A stretch of DNA of 64,000 bases from positions 22,501-86,500 of the forward strand of contig NZ_JAGGKL010000009.1 in the NCBI RefSeq assembly GCF_017873625.1. The letters are read 5' to 3'. Origin of the DNA: Methanobacterium petrolearium. Lineage in GTDB: Archaea > Methanobacteriota > Methanobacteria > Methanobacteriales > Methanobacteriaceae. Each line of letters starts with the position of its first letter. Positions within the stretch are counted from its first letter, which is position 1. The position numbers and the translations under genes were made by a program. This document shows, piece after piece, positions 51,211 through 60,524 of the stretch. The notes under the pieces were generated by a model. That model did no database searches. It saw only the letters and a program-made list of their open reading frames with translations, and was not told the origin of the DNA.

Positions 51211-51882
51211 TTATTCTTTTACCTCGGTTAGAAAATTCCCTGGGAATGGTTCCCCATGACCCGGGTAAACATTAACTATATCTAACTTCTTCAGTTTTTC
51301 AATACTGGTATAGGCAGCCTTTTTATCATCCATAATAGAATTTAAAGCTGGTTTATCTGTGTTGGTTAGTATATCTCCACAAAAAAGATCTCCTTGATCA
51401 GTTAGTATCCCTATGGAACCTAGGGAGTGGCCAGGAATATGGATAATCCTTGCATTTAATCCATAGTCAACAAGATCATAGCCATCTTCAACATAAAAAT
51501 CAGGCGTAAATCGATTTGATTTACTTAAACCCATGAAAGGTTTCATTATTTTAGAAAGAGGATTGCCTTTCCTGTTCCATAGCATGTCTCCTTCTTGGAC
51601 CATCCCCTCATCTTTCTGGTGCATGGCTATCTTGGTACCATATTTATCCCGTAGACATGCAGCATTCCCTGCATGGTCTGAATCTCCATGGGTTAACAGG
51701 ATTAAATTAAGATTTCCTGTTTTACAACCTGCCGTTTCCAGCTGGTTTTCAATTTCAACACGATTTCCTGAAGTTCCAGTGTCTATTAAAACAAAATTAT
51801 CATTATTTTTGATAAGATAACAGTTTACAGTAGCTAAACCTGCTAACATTTTTAATTTTATGGTTATGATTTCCAGTGGCAT
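51211..51882 (-). CDS. MBL-fold metallo-hydrolase
   Basis: 223 residues. Metal motif LLTHGDSDHAGN (THxDxDH), HIPGHSLGSIG, LFCGDIL and VYPGHGEP. This group includes glyoxalase II-like and quorum-quenching hydrolases; substrate unknown. ATG 51882 follows GAGGGGAT. It is upstream of the flavodoxin gene with a 20-base gap and probably cotranscribed. Confidence 0.88.
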   Translation of the reverse strand: MPLEIITIKLKMLAGLATVNCYLIKNNDNFVLIDTGTSGNRVEIENQLETAGCKTGNLNLILLTHGDSDHAGNAACLRDKYGTKIAMHQKDEGMVQEGDMLWNRKGNPLSKIMKPFMGLSKSNRFTPDFYVEDGYDLVDYGLNARIIHIPGHSLGSIGILTDQGDLFCGDILTNTDKPALNSIMDDKKAAYTSIEKLKKLDIVNVYPGHGEPFPGNFLTEVKE

Positions 51883-52171
51883 ATTATCCCCTCAATTGGT
51901 AAAATAGTATGGGACCTCTCTCCATTTGAAACCGTTACTTAATTTTTTTTAACTAATTGTTATAATATTTATTCATCCTTTTTTGTAAGAATATCCTAAA
52001 ATTCCTAGCTGGGAAAACATGTCACTTTCGGTAGTTTGATTTCCAAATAGCAGCAACTATTCTACGAACAATAATAATATTATTGATTTATTCTTTATAA
52101 TTAAACAAGAAATAAACGAAATTAGGTTCCCAATATTTTTGCCCATTTCAGAAAATATAGGATGTTTACCA

Positions 52172-53134
52172 ATGAAAATCCGCCTGAGACCATATTCCGA
52201 ACTATTTATGAAAATATTAGGAATAACTTTACTTATCATAGGATTGGTGGGTCTCTTTTATGGTCCATTAGAGATATACTGCTTTTATCTTTTTTCAGGT
52301 GGAGGTCCCTTCTATTATGAAGGTTTCCAGATTGGATCATTCTGGTTTGCCTATTTAACCATCCAAAATTCCGCATATTATATTGTAACATTTTTACTGA
52401 TTCCCATAGGCATAGGAACAGTTGAATTGCAAAATTGGGCACGGAAACTTTCCTTGAATCTTCTGTATATATGGATTGTTTTAGGTATAAGTATAACGAG
52501 TAGTTTCATTTTTGCCCTTCCAGAATTTCTCAAAAACCTTAATTCTGCCATTTTTACTGTTATTTTGTTGTTTCTGGCTTTGTTCGGAATTATTATCCCT
52601 GCTGTTTTGATTAAAATTTATAAAAGCAAAAAATTAAAAAAAGTGTTTAAAAATAGAAGTGAAAACTTCATTGAGAGAATCCCTCAAAGCATATTACTAG
52701 TTTGCAGCCTTAACATTATTTTTATATTGATTCTTCATGCCAGTACACTGTTTCAGTACATTTTTCCATTATTTGGAAAAATTATTCTCCAGAGAGAATC
52801 AGTTATTTATGTTACTATGGCCGTGTTTATCTTAGCTATTTTAAGCTATGGATTCTGGAAAAAGTATTTTTGGGCTTTTTATGGGCTTATCATCTATTAT
52901 GGACTTATGTTAATCTCGATTATGATGACCTTCAGCAAATACTCCATTTTAGATATTATAGGTCTCTTAAATTTTCCTCCGTATGAACAGAGCCAGATGA
53001 TTTCAGTTTTAACCCCTCTTCTAAATTTTAACCTAACAGCACTTTTTGGTTCATTTTTAGTTTTTACACTTTTATCAGCCATTTATTCCAGAAAATATTT
53101 CCACAATGTAATTTTAAACTTGAAAAATAAATAA
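52172..53134 (+). CDS. hypothetical integral membrane protein
   Basis: 320 residues from ATG 52172, which follows AGGATG; the frame extends upstream to a TTG at 52139. About eight hydrophobic helices with a lysine-rich cytoplasmic loop (KIYKSKKLKKVFKNRSE) in the middle and short polar loops elsewhere. The composition is rich in F, I, Y and L. No family recognised. Single gene with opposite-strand neighbours on both sides. Confidence 0.65.
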   Translation: MKIRLRPYSELFMKILGITLLIIGLVGLFYGPLEIYCFYLFSGGGPFYYEGFQIGSFWFAYLTIQNSAYYIVTFLLIPIGIGTVELQNWARKLSLNLLYIWIVLGISITSSFIFALPEFLKNLNSAIFTVILLFLALFGIIIPAVLIKIYKSKKLKKVFKNRSENFIERIPQSILLVCSLNIIFILILHASTLFQYIFPLFGKIILQRESVIYVTMAVFILAILSYGFWKKYFWAFYGLIIYYGLMLISIMMTFSKYSILDIIGLLNFPPYEQSQMISVLTPLLNFNLTALFGSFLVFTLLSAIYSRKYFHNVILNLKNK

Positions 53135-53218
53135 TTTAAAGGAATAATTTGAAGAAAAAAGGTTAAAAACCCCTGAATAGGGTCATATTTTACCAAATGT
53201 TGCGGGCTTTCCTCAGAT

Positions 53219-54978
53219 TCATTGCCCCCCATCATCTGGACTTATTTTGATTACCTCTAACTCATGGATGTACTTATCTCCACGCATTGCAGATAATATG
53301 GCAGCCATGGCACAGAATAATGCTCCAATGTAGAATGAAACTCTCAGTGAGGGCATGAAGGCTTCAGCCAGGGTAGATGGGAACCAAGATGTTCCAGTGA
53401 GTGTGGTTAATGTGGAAGCAGGTATTTGACTAACCACTGATGATGGTACACTACTCAGGATGGTTTCAACTGGGTTGTAACCTAAAAATGCTGAAAACAA
53501 TGCCCCTGTGGGTGGTATGTTACTTAGGACCGGGGTGAGTTGTGCTGCGCCAATATTGGCCAGAAACGATGCTAAGGCATCTGGAAAACGTTGGGTGATC
53601 CCTACAATGACAATGGTAAAGAATATGGCCATGCTTGCTGTGAATGCAGTGTTCATTATGGTGGTCAGCATCCCAGATGCTATTCCCCTTTCTTGTGGTG
53701 GTACAGAATTCATTATGGATGCACTGTTTGGAGATCCGAACATTCCACTGCCTAATCCCATAAAAAATAGGGCTAAGGCGAATTCCAGGTAGTTGAAGTT
53801 GTAAGAGAGTGTTGCTAATATCAAGAAACCAATGGTGTTCATTACCATTCCTAGAGTGGCGATCCAGCGGGGACCGTACTTAAATCTGAAAGCATTCCTG
53901 AGATTGGTCCCATGATGATCACCCCTATGGTTAGAGGTAACATGTAAACTCCTGCCCAGAATGGTGTGGATTCATAGCTGTATCCATGTAAAGGAAGCCA
54001 TATTCCCTGCAGGAGAAGTATCAACATGAACATCATCCCCCCTCTGCTCAAAGAGCTTAAAAACCCGGCAAGGTTGGCATAGGTGAACATTTTTATCTTG
54101 AATAAGTCCAATCGGAACATGGGATTTTCCACCTTACTTTCCACCACAGGGAATAAGGCCGGGAGGATGAAACCAGTTATCATTGCCACCATTACCCAGG
54201 GATTGTTCCATCCCATGGCATTATTACCGTAGGGCATGAGACCATAGGTTACTCCTAAAAGTAGTGTGGTTATACCTGAGACGAATATAACATTTCCCCA
54301 GATATCCAGTTTGGTTTTAGGTGCGCGAAGGGATATTTCTTTAAGTTTGAATGTGGACCAAAGTGTTCCTAAAATACCGAAGGGCACGCTTACCAGGAAT
54401 ATGTATCTCCAGTTGAATACTGCCAGTATTCCTCCTAAAAGGAGACCTATGAACTGGCCAGACATGAGAGCTACCATGTTTATACCCAATGCTTTCCCTC
54501 TTTCACTGACTGGGAATGCATCAGTGAGTATGGCGGAGCTGTTGGCCATGGTAAGGGCACTGCCCACGGCCTGAACAATTCTAAACAGGATGATCTCCAT
54601 GGCCCCAGCATCACCAGTGGATGGTGTCAAGTAAAGCAGGATGGATCCTATGGTAAATATGAGAAATCCAAGTTTGAAAAGCTTAACCCGTCCGTGTATA
54701 TCTGAAAGACGTCCAAAACTTAAAAGCAGAGTGGCTGTTACCAACCCATACCCCATAAGTATCCATAAAAGATACTGGAAAGAAGTTAAGGGATTAATTT
54801 GAATACCGTTAAAGATGGCAGGAAGTGAAATCAAGGTTATACTCCCGTTGATCATTCCCATCAATGATGCAATGATAACATTGGATAAAGCTATCCATTT
54901 GTAGTCAAAACCATGCCCGTTTCCATCTTGTGACGGGTTGAGAGGCGAATTGCCCCCTTTAGCAATGTTATTACTCAT
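53219..54978 (-). pseudogene. EmrB/QacA-type MFS exporter gene interrupted by a frameshift
   Basis: The first part (54978 to 53851) encodes ~370 residues of a DHA2-type 14-helix transporter: RLSDIHGRVKLFKLGFLIFT, AVGSALTMANSSAILTDAFP and RGKALGINM. It ends out of frame after SGMLSDL. The second part, open down to 53219, carries on with YGPRWIATLGMVMNTIGFLI and the last five or so helices. The joint lies near 53883, where one base is missing. Total 1760 bases. The gene overlaps the marR gene by 8 bases and is probably its target. A true pseudogene or a sequence error. Confidence 0.8.
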
Positions 54979-55456
54979 TCAAGTTTTCCCCAGCATCACG
55001 CAGCTTGTTCAAACCTTTTATAGTCCGGTTTTTCAAAAAATCACTTATTCGTTGTCTTTCTTCTTCACTGAGGTCTTTATTCATTACATCTTCCCAATCT
55101 GAAATTATAGTCCAGATCTCGGGCATCAATGCTTTTCCCTCTTCGGTGATGTAAAGGAGGTATCTTCTGCGGTTTTTTGGATCAGTCTTTCGGCAGATGA
55201 ATCCATTGTCTTCTAATTTTTTCACACCACGGGCCACAGTTCCCTTGTCTATGAAAAAATGGGTGGCCAGATCTTCCTGCGTCTGTCCTTCTTTTTTATA
55301 TAACCCAATTAAATAAAGAGATTGACTAGCGGTGACGTTTAAATCTTTCATTTTATTGTTTAAATACATCATACGAGTTCTGTGAATTATGGAGATAAGA
55401 ATACCCAGTGGAATATCAGTTAAGTCTTCTTCGATTATTTTTTCAATCTTATGCAT
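54971..55456 (-). CDS. MarR-family transcriptional regulator
   Basis: 161 residues from ATG 55456 behind GGGG. Winged helix with LTVTASQSLYLIGLY-like region, EDLATHFFIDKGTVARGVKKL, the wing DPKNRRRYLLYITEEGK and C-terminal helix for dimerisation. Its last codons overlap the MFS exporter start, so the two are cotranscribed. Such pairs typically provide drug-responsive efflux control. Confidence 0.9.
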   Translation of the reverse strand: MHKIEKIIEEDLTDIPLGILISIIHRTRMMYLNNKMKDLNVTASQSLYLIGLYKKEGQTQEDLATHFFIDKGTVARGVKKLEDNGFICRKTDPKNRRRYLLYITEEGKALMPEIWTIISDWEDVMNKDLSEEERQRISDFLKNRTIKGLNKLRDAGENLNE

Positions 55457-55550
55457 GATTTTTAGTCCCCTGTTTTGAAAAAATGGTTTTGATAAATTCA
55501 TCGTATGGTTTTTTTTTAAGAATCCAGGAAGTAGTAACAGTTAGCCGTTA

Positions 55551-55596
55551 ACCCTATATAAATATGTTGACTATGCAACAATTGTTTATGCAACAT
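55551..55596 (-). promoter_or_regulatory. promoter and candidate MarR operator
   Basis: Minus-strand TATA box TTTATATA near 55561-55554. Immediately upstream of it the plus strand reads ATGTTG ... CAACAT (55564-55596) with two direct copies of TATGCAACA (55572-55580, 55587-55595) and a central CAATTG. The repeats overlap the BRE/TFB contact region, so a bound MarR dimer could block promoter recognition. Confidence 0.5.
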
Positions 55597-55711
55597 GAGT
55601 GATTTTAATCTATATGTCGGTTTTGAATAACTAAAAATCGTAACATTTACAATGCCCAAGCCGTTGAGTGTTAAAAAAGATTGAAATAAATTTAACCAAA
55701 AAATCGATGAT

Positions 55712-56326
55712 TTAAAACTCTTTAACCATCACTGTTCTCTTTTCATTGGTGTAAAACCCATTTTTAAGATAAAAACTTTCAGCAGGTATACTTTTATTGG
55801 TAAGCAATGTTAAACGAGTGTACCCCATGTCAAAAAGAACTTTCCCAACTAAGTCTAACGTTTTGGTTCCAATACCTTCACTTTGCTTATTGTTTTCAAC
55901 AAAAAATTCATCTATAAAAAATTCGTTACCCATCCACCCTGATCGCCGATGCCCCAGACATACTGCCACGATATTAGAGTTTTCACAGTATATGAATCCT
56001 TCAAAAACTGGATTCCCAATGAGTTCCTTCAAATAATTTCGTGCCTGATCCAGGGAGGTCCATTCATCGTACCATGGATCTGCTGAAAACACTGATTTAA
56101 ATAGTTGTGTACATTCATCCAGATCATCCCAGGAAAATCGCCTGAATTCAAAATTACTACTACTATAAAACTGGTTTAAAACTCCATTTTCCATGTTATC
56201 ATTGAAAAAATAAATCCCATGATTTTTCAATGAATTGTTCTTGAAATGTTCCATTAAAACGTTGCTTTCAAAATGATTTTTCAATGGATTGCTGGAAAAA
56301 TGGTCTTTAATTGTTTTTATGGGCAT
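55712..56326 (-). CDS. GNAT-family N-acetyltransferase with repeated N-terminal extension
   Basis: 204 residues. The first ~37 residues contain a repeated pattern of the type HF-x-x-N-x-L-K-x-H (DHFSSNPLKNHF, EHFKNNSLKNH) not typical of the family. The GNAT core follows with FFIDEFFVENNKQSEGIGTK and LLTNKSIPAESFYLKNGF. ATG 56326 follows GGGGGAT, 6 bases after the upstream stop. Last gene of a PadR-led operon. Substrate unknown. Confidence 0.82.
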   Translation of the reverse strand: MPIKTIKDHFSSNPLKNHFESNVLMEHFKNNSLKNHGIYFFNDNMENGVLNQFYSSSNFEFRRFSWDDLDECTQLFKSVFSADPWYDEWTSLDQARNYLKELIGNPVFEGFIYCENSNIVAVCLGHRRSGWMGNEFFIDEFFVENNKQSEGIGTKTLDLVGKVLFDMGYTRLTLLTNKSIPAESFYLKNGFYTNEKRTVMVKEF

Positions 56327-56331
56327 TTTTT

Positions 56332-56901
56332 TTAATCCCCCTTCTTTGCGAAAATTACGAATAACTGATCCTGGAGAAAATCTTCTTTTTCCAGAGGATA
56401 AAATCCGGCACTATCCAGAACATCTAAAAGAATGTTAATAGGTGTGTAATGTCCGAACAGTCCTGTGAAACTGAATTTTTTCTTCTGATAATCAATGATG
56501 GCTATTTTGCCCTTATCTTCTAGAAATTTTCCAATGGATTTAAAATATTTTACTGGTTCAAAGAGGTGATGGAATACGTTTCTTAAAAAAAATAGGTCAA
56601 CTTTTTCAGGTAAGTCTATCCCCTGTGGCTGGGCCAGTATAGTTTTTACATTATTGATTCTTTCTTTTTCAAGGTTCCTGACTATATAGTCAAGGGATTT
56701 CTGGTTAACATCAATAGCATAGACCTGACCTTCTTTTCCCACTTTCTTGGCAAATTTACAGGCAAAATATCCACCACCGGATCCAATATCTGCTACCACC
56801 ATTCCATTTTTAAGATTGAGGTGTTCAATGATGGTTGAGGATTTATTTTTTGTTGAAGAAGCTTCCCTATTTAACATCTTCAATCGAAATTCACTGAACA
56901 T
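56332..56901 (-). CDS. class I SAM-dependent methyltransferase
   Basis: 189 residues. Motif I VVADIGSGGGYFACKFA, then VYAIDVNQKSLDYIV, LFFLRNVFHHL and KGKIAIIDYQKK. ATG 56901 follows GGGGG. It lies between the QueG-like gene (10 bases) and the acetyltransferase gene in the PadR operon. A small-molecule methyltransferase, substrate unknown. Confidence 0.87.
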   Translation of the reverse strand: MFSEFRLKMLNREASSTKNKSSTIIEHLNLKNGMVVADIGSGGGYFACKFAKKVGKEGQVYAIDVNQKSLDYIVRNLEKERINNVKTILAQPQGIDLPEKVDLFFLRNVFHHLFEPVKYFKSIGKFLEDKGKIAIIDYQKKKFSFTGLFGHYTPINILLDVLDSAGFYPLEKEDFLQDQLFVIFAKKGD

Positions 56902-56911
56902 TCTTAACCCC

Positions 56912-57379
56912 CTAATCTTTTTTATAAAATGCTTTTAAAGGTGCATTAGTCATTACAGTTCCCCAGTTAACCATTGAACCTACTTCTGGCGTTATTAATT
57001 GGTTTTTTTCAATTTTTCCCATGTTTGCCAGGCTTGCCACTACTTCGTGGAATGAAGTATCATTCCCATCAGTTGTTCTTGATTTAGGCATGGTAAACGT
57101 CCTATATCCTTCATTTTCTAATAATTCACTTAATTGTGAAGTGATTAATTTTAATTGACAGTTTGTTTGACGGTGAAGCTTTTTATAACTTTTTTTTAAC
57201 CCGTCAGAGATCAAATAAGGTAATGTAATACCTACAGATATCGCTCGAGGGTATTCCATGATCAATGTATTGTATTTTTCTATCACGGTGTTTTCTAAAT
57301 GAGACAGATCCACTATTCCTAAAAAATAGTCTTCACATTCTGTTTCAATGGAATTTCTTATTGCCAGTTCAAATTTCAT
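56912..57379 (-). CDS. stand-alone QueG-like (epoxyqueuosine reductase N-terminal type) domain
   Basis: 155 residues. The pattern EYPRAISVGITLPY, the long helix QLKLITSQLSELLENEGYRT and SLANMGKIEKNQLITPEVGS, then VMTNAPL correspond to the cobalamin-contacting N-terminal part of QueG-like proteins. The Fe-S ferredoxin part and HEAT region are absent, and the usual GWIGK is replaced by GKIEK. ATG 57379 follows a strong AGGAGGTGAT. It lies in an ABC-exporter operon, which argues against a role in tRNA modification. Confidence 0.7.
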   Translation of the reverse strand: MKFELAIRNSIETECEDYFLGIVDLSHLENTVIEKYNTLIMEYPRAISVGITLPYLISDGLKKSYKKLHRQTNCQLKLITSQLSELLENEGYRTFTMPKSRTTDGNDTSFHEVVASLANMGKIEKNQLITPEVGSMVNWGTVMTNAPLKAFYKKD

Positions 57380-57393
57380 ATTTTTATCACCTC

Positions 57394-58578
57394 CTATCTG
57401 GTCATTGATTTTCTAAATAGTGGTACTGCAATGGCCATGGTAACCACACCAAATGCTACCAGTATGAGCATCTGGAATAGGACATCACCAATTCCTGCGT
57501 TTAAAAGAATTATTTTACGCATTGCATCGGCAGCGTAGGTGAGGGGGATGAATTTGGAAATATCCTGCATGAACCATGGCATCTGCTGTAAAGGGTAGAA
57601 AATACCCCCCAGGAATATCATGGGAAACATCAACAGATTTACAATCATGGTTCCTGATGCCTGATCTCCCGACATGGAAATTGCCAGAATTCCCAGGCCT
57701 ATGAAGCTGAATATTCCCAAAAGTAGCATGAAAAATGCCAGTAAAAGGTTCCCCTGGATGGTAACTCCAAACAATAACATGGCCATTGCCAGTATTATCA
57801 CACATTGTACAAATCCCCGGGTGCAGAGGGCAGCTGTTTTACCAATTATAACCGATATCTGGCTGATTGGTGCGGATAACATGCCATCGAAGGTTCCCAT
57901 TTCCTTTTCCTTTGAGATGGCTTCTGGAATTCCTGTCATCACCGTCATCATAACGATCATGATCATGAGCCCTGGTGCCAGGAAGTTGAAGTAGTTAGTT
58001 TCACCAGGTATGGTGGTAGACACATTCAGTACGTAAGGAAAAATCATAACTTGCGGATTGATCTGTTGATCTGTGTCTTTAGCAAGTTGTAATACGTTAG
58101 CCTGAGCTTTCATATCATTCAAACCACTTAATATCCCTGATAATGCCTGTTGAACTTGTACAGAACTCTGAGGGTTGCTGTTGTCAATGTATACTGTGAA
58201 ATCTCCTGATTTCCCATTGGTTATGTTATCTGAGAATCCTGAAGGTATTATGAATGTGCCATATATTTTTCCCTGGTTGATGGCAGTTTTGGCGTCATCT
58301 ACACTGGAATAATTTATGAAATCCATGGAACTGGTGTTTTGGTTTATTAGATTAAGTTGGGCCAGGAATTCGTCACTTCCCTGACCATGGTCCAGGTTTA
58401 CTATTCCCATGGGCATGTGCTGCTGGGTGCCTCCGCTGGGGAATATAAACCCAAACATCAGGAGGAATATTAGGGGCATCATGAAAAGAGCAGCCAATTG
58501 CATGCGGTTTCTTCTGAATTCCAGCATGTCCTTGGCCATTACATGGTAACTGTCCTTGAATATTTTACTAATATTCAT
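57394..58578 (-). CDS. ABC-2 type transporter permease
   Basis: 394 residues. N-terminal helix (LFMMPLIFLLMFGFIFPSG), an external domain of ~150 residues, then five or six helices with PISQISVIIGKTAAL and FLGGIFYPLQQMPWF, typical of YhgE/YbhR-type exporters. ATG 58578 is 4 bases after the ATPase stop and behind GGTGAG. Forms an exporter with the product of the preceding gene. Confidence 0.9.
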   Translation of the reverse strand: MNISKIFKDSYHVMAKDMLEFRRNRMQLAALFMMPLIFLLMFGFIFPSGGTQQHMPMGIVNLDHGQGSDEFLAQLNLINQNTSSMDFINYSSVDDAKTAINQGKIYGTFIIPSGFSDNITNGKSGDFTVYIDNSNPQSSVQVQQALSGILSGLNDMKAQANVLQLAKDTDQQINPQVMIFPYVLNVSTTIPGETNYFNFLAPGLMIMIVMMTVMTGIPEAISKEKEMGTFDGMLSAPISQISVIIGKTAALCTRGFVQCVIILAMAMLLFGVTIQGNLLLAFFMLLLGIFSFIGLGILAISMSGDQASGTMIVNLLMFPMIFLGGIFYPLQQMPWFMQDISKFIPLTYAADAMRKIILLNAGIGDVLFQMLILVAFGVVTMAIAVPLFRKSMTR

Positions 58579-58582
58579 CATC

Positions 58583-59599
58583 TCACCTTACTCTTGCTTT
58601 CGGGGCAGGCCCATGCCTATGGTGTACTGGGGTTGCTTTTTCAGTGGCCTGATCGCGCATTTGTTTACCAGTAACTGCCAAGAAAACATCTTCTAGTGTT
58701 GATTCATTGCTATTAGTTACTGAGGCTATGTTGCCCCCTTCATCACGGATGGTGTCAATAATTTCATTAAGAGCATTTTCGCCCTGTGCACTGATTTTTA
58801 GATTATAATCGTCCTGTTGTGCCACTGCTGTGACTACATCCATGGATTTAATTTTATTAACTAGTTCCGAGGTCAGGTTGGAAATTTTGGTGCCGAATAC
58901 ATTGGCATCTCCCTGTGAAATCATGTTTTTAAGGTTTTCTGGGGTGTCCAATGCAGCTATTTTACCATGATCAATTATGGCCACCCGATCACTGAGTGCT
59001 TCTGCTTCAGTCATGGCATGCGTGGTTAAAATCACTGTCACTCCGTCTTGATTTATTTGACGGGTTATATCCCTTATTGAAAATGTGGTCTGCGGGTCAA
59101 GACCCAGTGTGGGTTCATCCATGAACAGTATTTTGGGTTCGGGTAGTAAAGCCCGGATTACATTGATTCGTTGCTTCATACCTGTTGAAAACTTGTTTAT
59201 TTGAGTGTTTTTCCATTCCTGCATATCAACCAGTTGAAATAATTCATTTATTCTTTCTTCCAACCTTTGTTTTGGTATTGAGTATAATTTTCCGAAAAAA
59301 CGTAGGTTTTCAGCGGCAGTAAGACGGTCGTACATGATCATCTTCTCTGCAACCAGGCCAATATTCTGGCGAATTTTAGCAGAATCCTTAATCAAGTCAT
59401 AACCCGCGACTTTTGCAGATCCTGATGTGGGTTGGGCCAGGGTACATAACATTCTTATGGTAGTACTCTTACCAGCACCGTTGGGTCCCAGGAACCCGAA
59501 AATTTCACCCTCTTTTACAGTTAAATATAAATTATCCACTGCTGTAAAGTCTTTGAACTTTTTTGTGAGATTATTTACCTCTATCGCATTTTTTGTCAT
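58583..59599 (-). CDS. ABC transporter ATP-binding protein, DrrA type
   Basis: 338 residues. Walker A GPNGAGKST, signature FSTGMKQRINVIRAL, Walker B ILFMDEPTLGLDPQT, H-loop ILTTHAMTEAEAL, and a C-terminal DUF4162-like domain of ~80 residues ending in a charged tail. DrrA-type ATPases drive drug or lipid export. The gene lies 104 bases after padR and 4 bases before the permease. Confidence 0.92.
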   Translation of the reverse strand: MTKNAIEVNNLTKKFKDFTAVDNLYLTVKEGEIFGFLGPNGAGKSTTIRMLCTLAQPTSGSAKVAGYDLIKDSAKIRQNIGLVAEKMIMYDRLTAAENLRFFGKLYSIPKQRLEERINELFQLVDMQEWKNTQINKFSTGMKQRINVIRALLPEPKILFMDEPTLGLDPQTTFSIRDITRQINQDGVTVILTTHAMTEAEALSDRVAIIDHGKIAALDTPENLKNMISQGDANVFGTKISNLTSELVNKIKSMDVVTAVAQQDDYNLKISAQGENALNEIIDTIRDEGGNIASVTNSNESTLEDVFLAVTGKQMRDQATEKATPVHHRHGPAPKARVR

Positions 59600-59703
59600 G
59601 TTTTTCCCTATTTAAATTCGATTCGCAGGCAATGATAGCCCAGGCTAGGTTATACGAATTTTTTAAAATTATTTTGCTATAAAGACCAGTTTTTGAATCT
59701 AAA

Positions 59704-60282
59704 TTATTCATCTGGAAGTGATTCTTCCATTTTTTTTAATCTTTCACCTAATTCTCCTATCATTTCCTTGTGTGGTGCGAGTTTCTCTTTTTTTATGTCT
59801 TCCAGAAAGGCCACATAGCGATTCATCTCTGTTAAAACATGTTCCGTAACGAAAGTTCCCCTATCTCCTATGTGACCATCGGGTCTCTGTAAACCATCGA
59901 AAAGATCAACGATTGTTTCCCGTCCTTCCTCGGTTAAATCATATTTTCCATCTTCAATTTTTTTTATTAAGCCTTCATCAACCATTTTTTTAAGCATGGG
60001 ATATACTGAACCCGGTGAAGGGCGGCATGGACCACGTCTCATTGTTTTTTGAAAGTGGTGATCATAGTGATCACTTCCAAACTCTTGTGTTCGCTTTTGA
60101 TACATTTCATTTATGGCGTCATAATGTTCTTTTATGGCATCCATTATCTCTACACCATTTTTTGGGCCGTGATCAAGAACGTGGAGTATCCATATTCTTA
60201 AACCTCCCAAATTATGGAGTTTATGTATTTTTTCATGGATATTTCTCCAGTTATCCCATTTATTTCTCCACTCATCCCACAT
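59704..60282 (-). CDS. PadR-family transcriptional regulator
   Basis: 192 residues from ATG 60282, 9 bases behind GGAGAG; the frame begins at 60303 without a site. PadR winged helix: RIWILHVLDHGPKNGVEIMD, RPSPGSVYPMLKKMVDEGL and KYDLTEEGRE. The C-terminal ~75 residues form a helical dimerisation domain. First gene of the operon encoding an ABC exporter and three possible modifying proteins; likely a repressor that responds to the exported compound. Confidence 0.92.
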   Translation of the reverse strand: MWDEWRNKWDNWRNIHEKIHKLHNLGGLRIWILHVLDHGPKNGVEIMDAIKEHYDAINEMYQKRTQEFGSDHYDHHFQKTMRRGPCRPSPGSVYPMLKKMVDEGLIKKIEDGKYDLTEEGRETIVDLFDGLQRPDGHIGDRGTFVTEHVLTEMNRYVAFLEDIKKEKLAPHKEMIGELGERLKKMEESLPDE

Positions 60283-60402
60283 CTTGGAATTCTCTCCTAC
60301 CATATAACTGATATAATATCGTAGAGTTGATATTGAATAATTGCCATAATATCTTTAAATTGATTTACAACAATTTTTTTCTCCAACAATATCAAGTTCT
60401 CG

Positions 60403-60441
60403 ATATCGACTAATCGATATTAAGTGGGTCATTATATAAAT
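60403..60441 (-). promoter_or_regulatory. TATA box and palindromic operator of the PadR operon
   Basis: Minus-strand TTTATATAAT (60441-60432) is followed by the perfect palindrome ATATCGA-TTAG-TCGATAT (60420-60403). The operator covers the predicted transcription start. A further GATATTG-like half-site lies at about 60388-60394. Confidence 0.6.
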
Positions 60442-60524
60442 AGATTGTGATCCAGTAAAAATCACATACTTAAGACAATCTAATGAAACACCCACATTAA
60501 TTAAAAAGAGAATTAGCTATTAAT

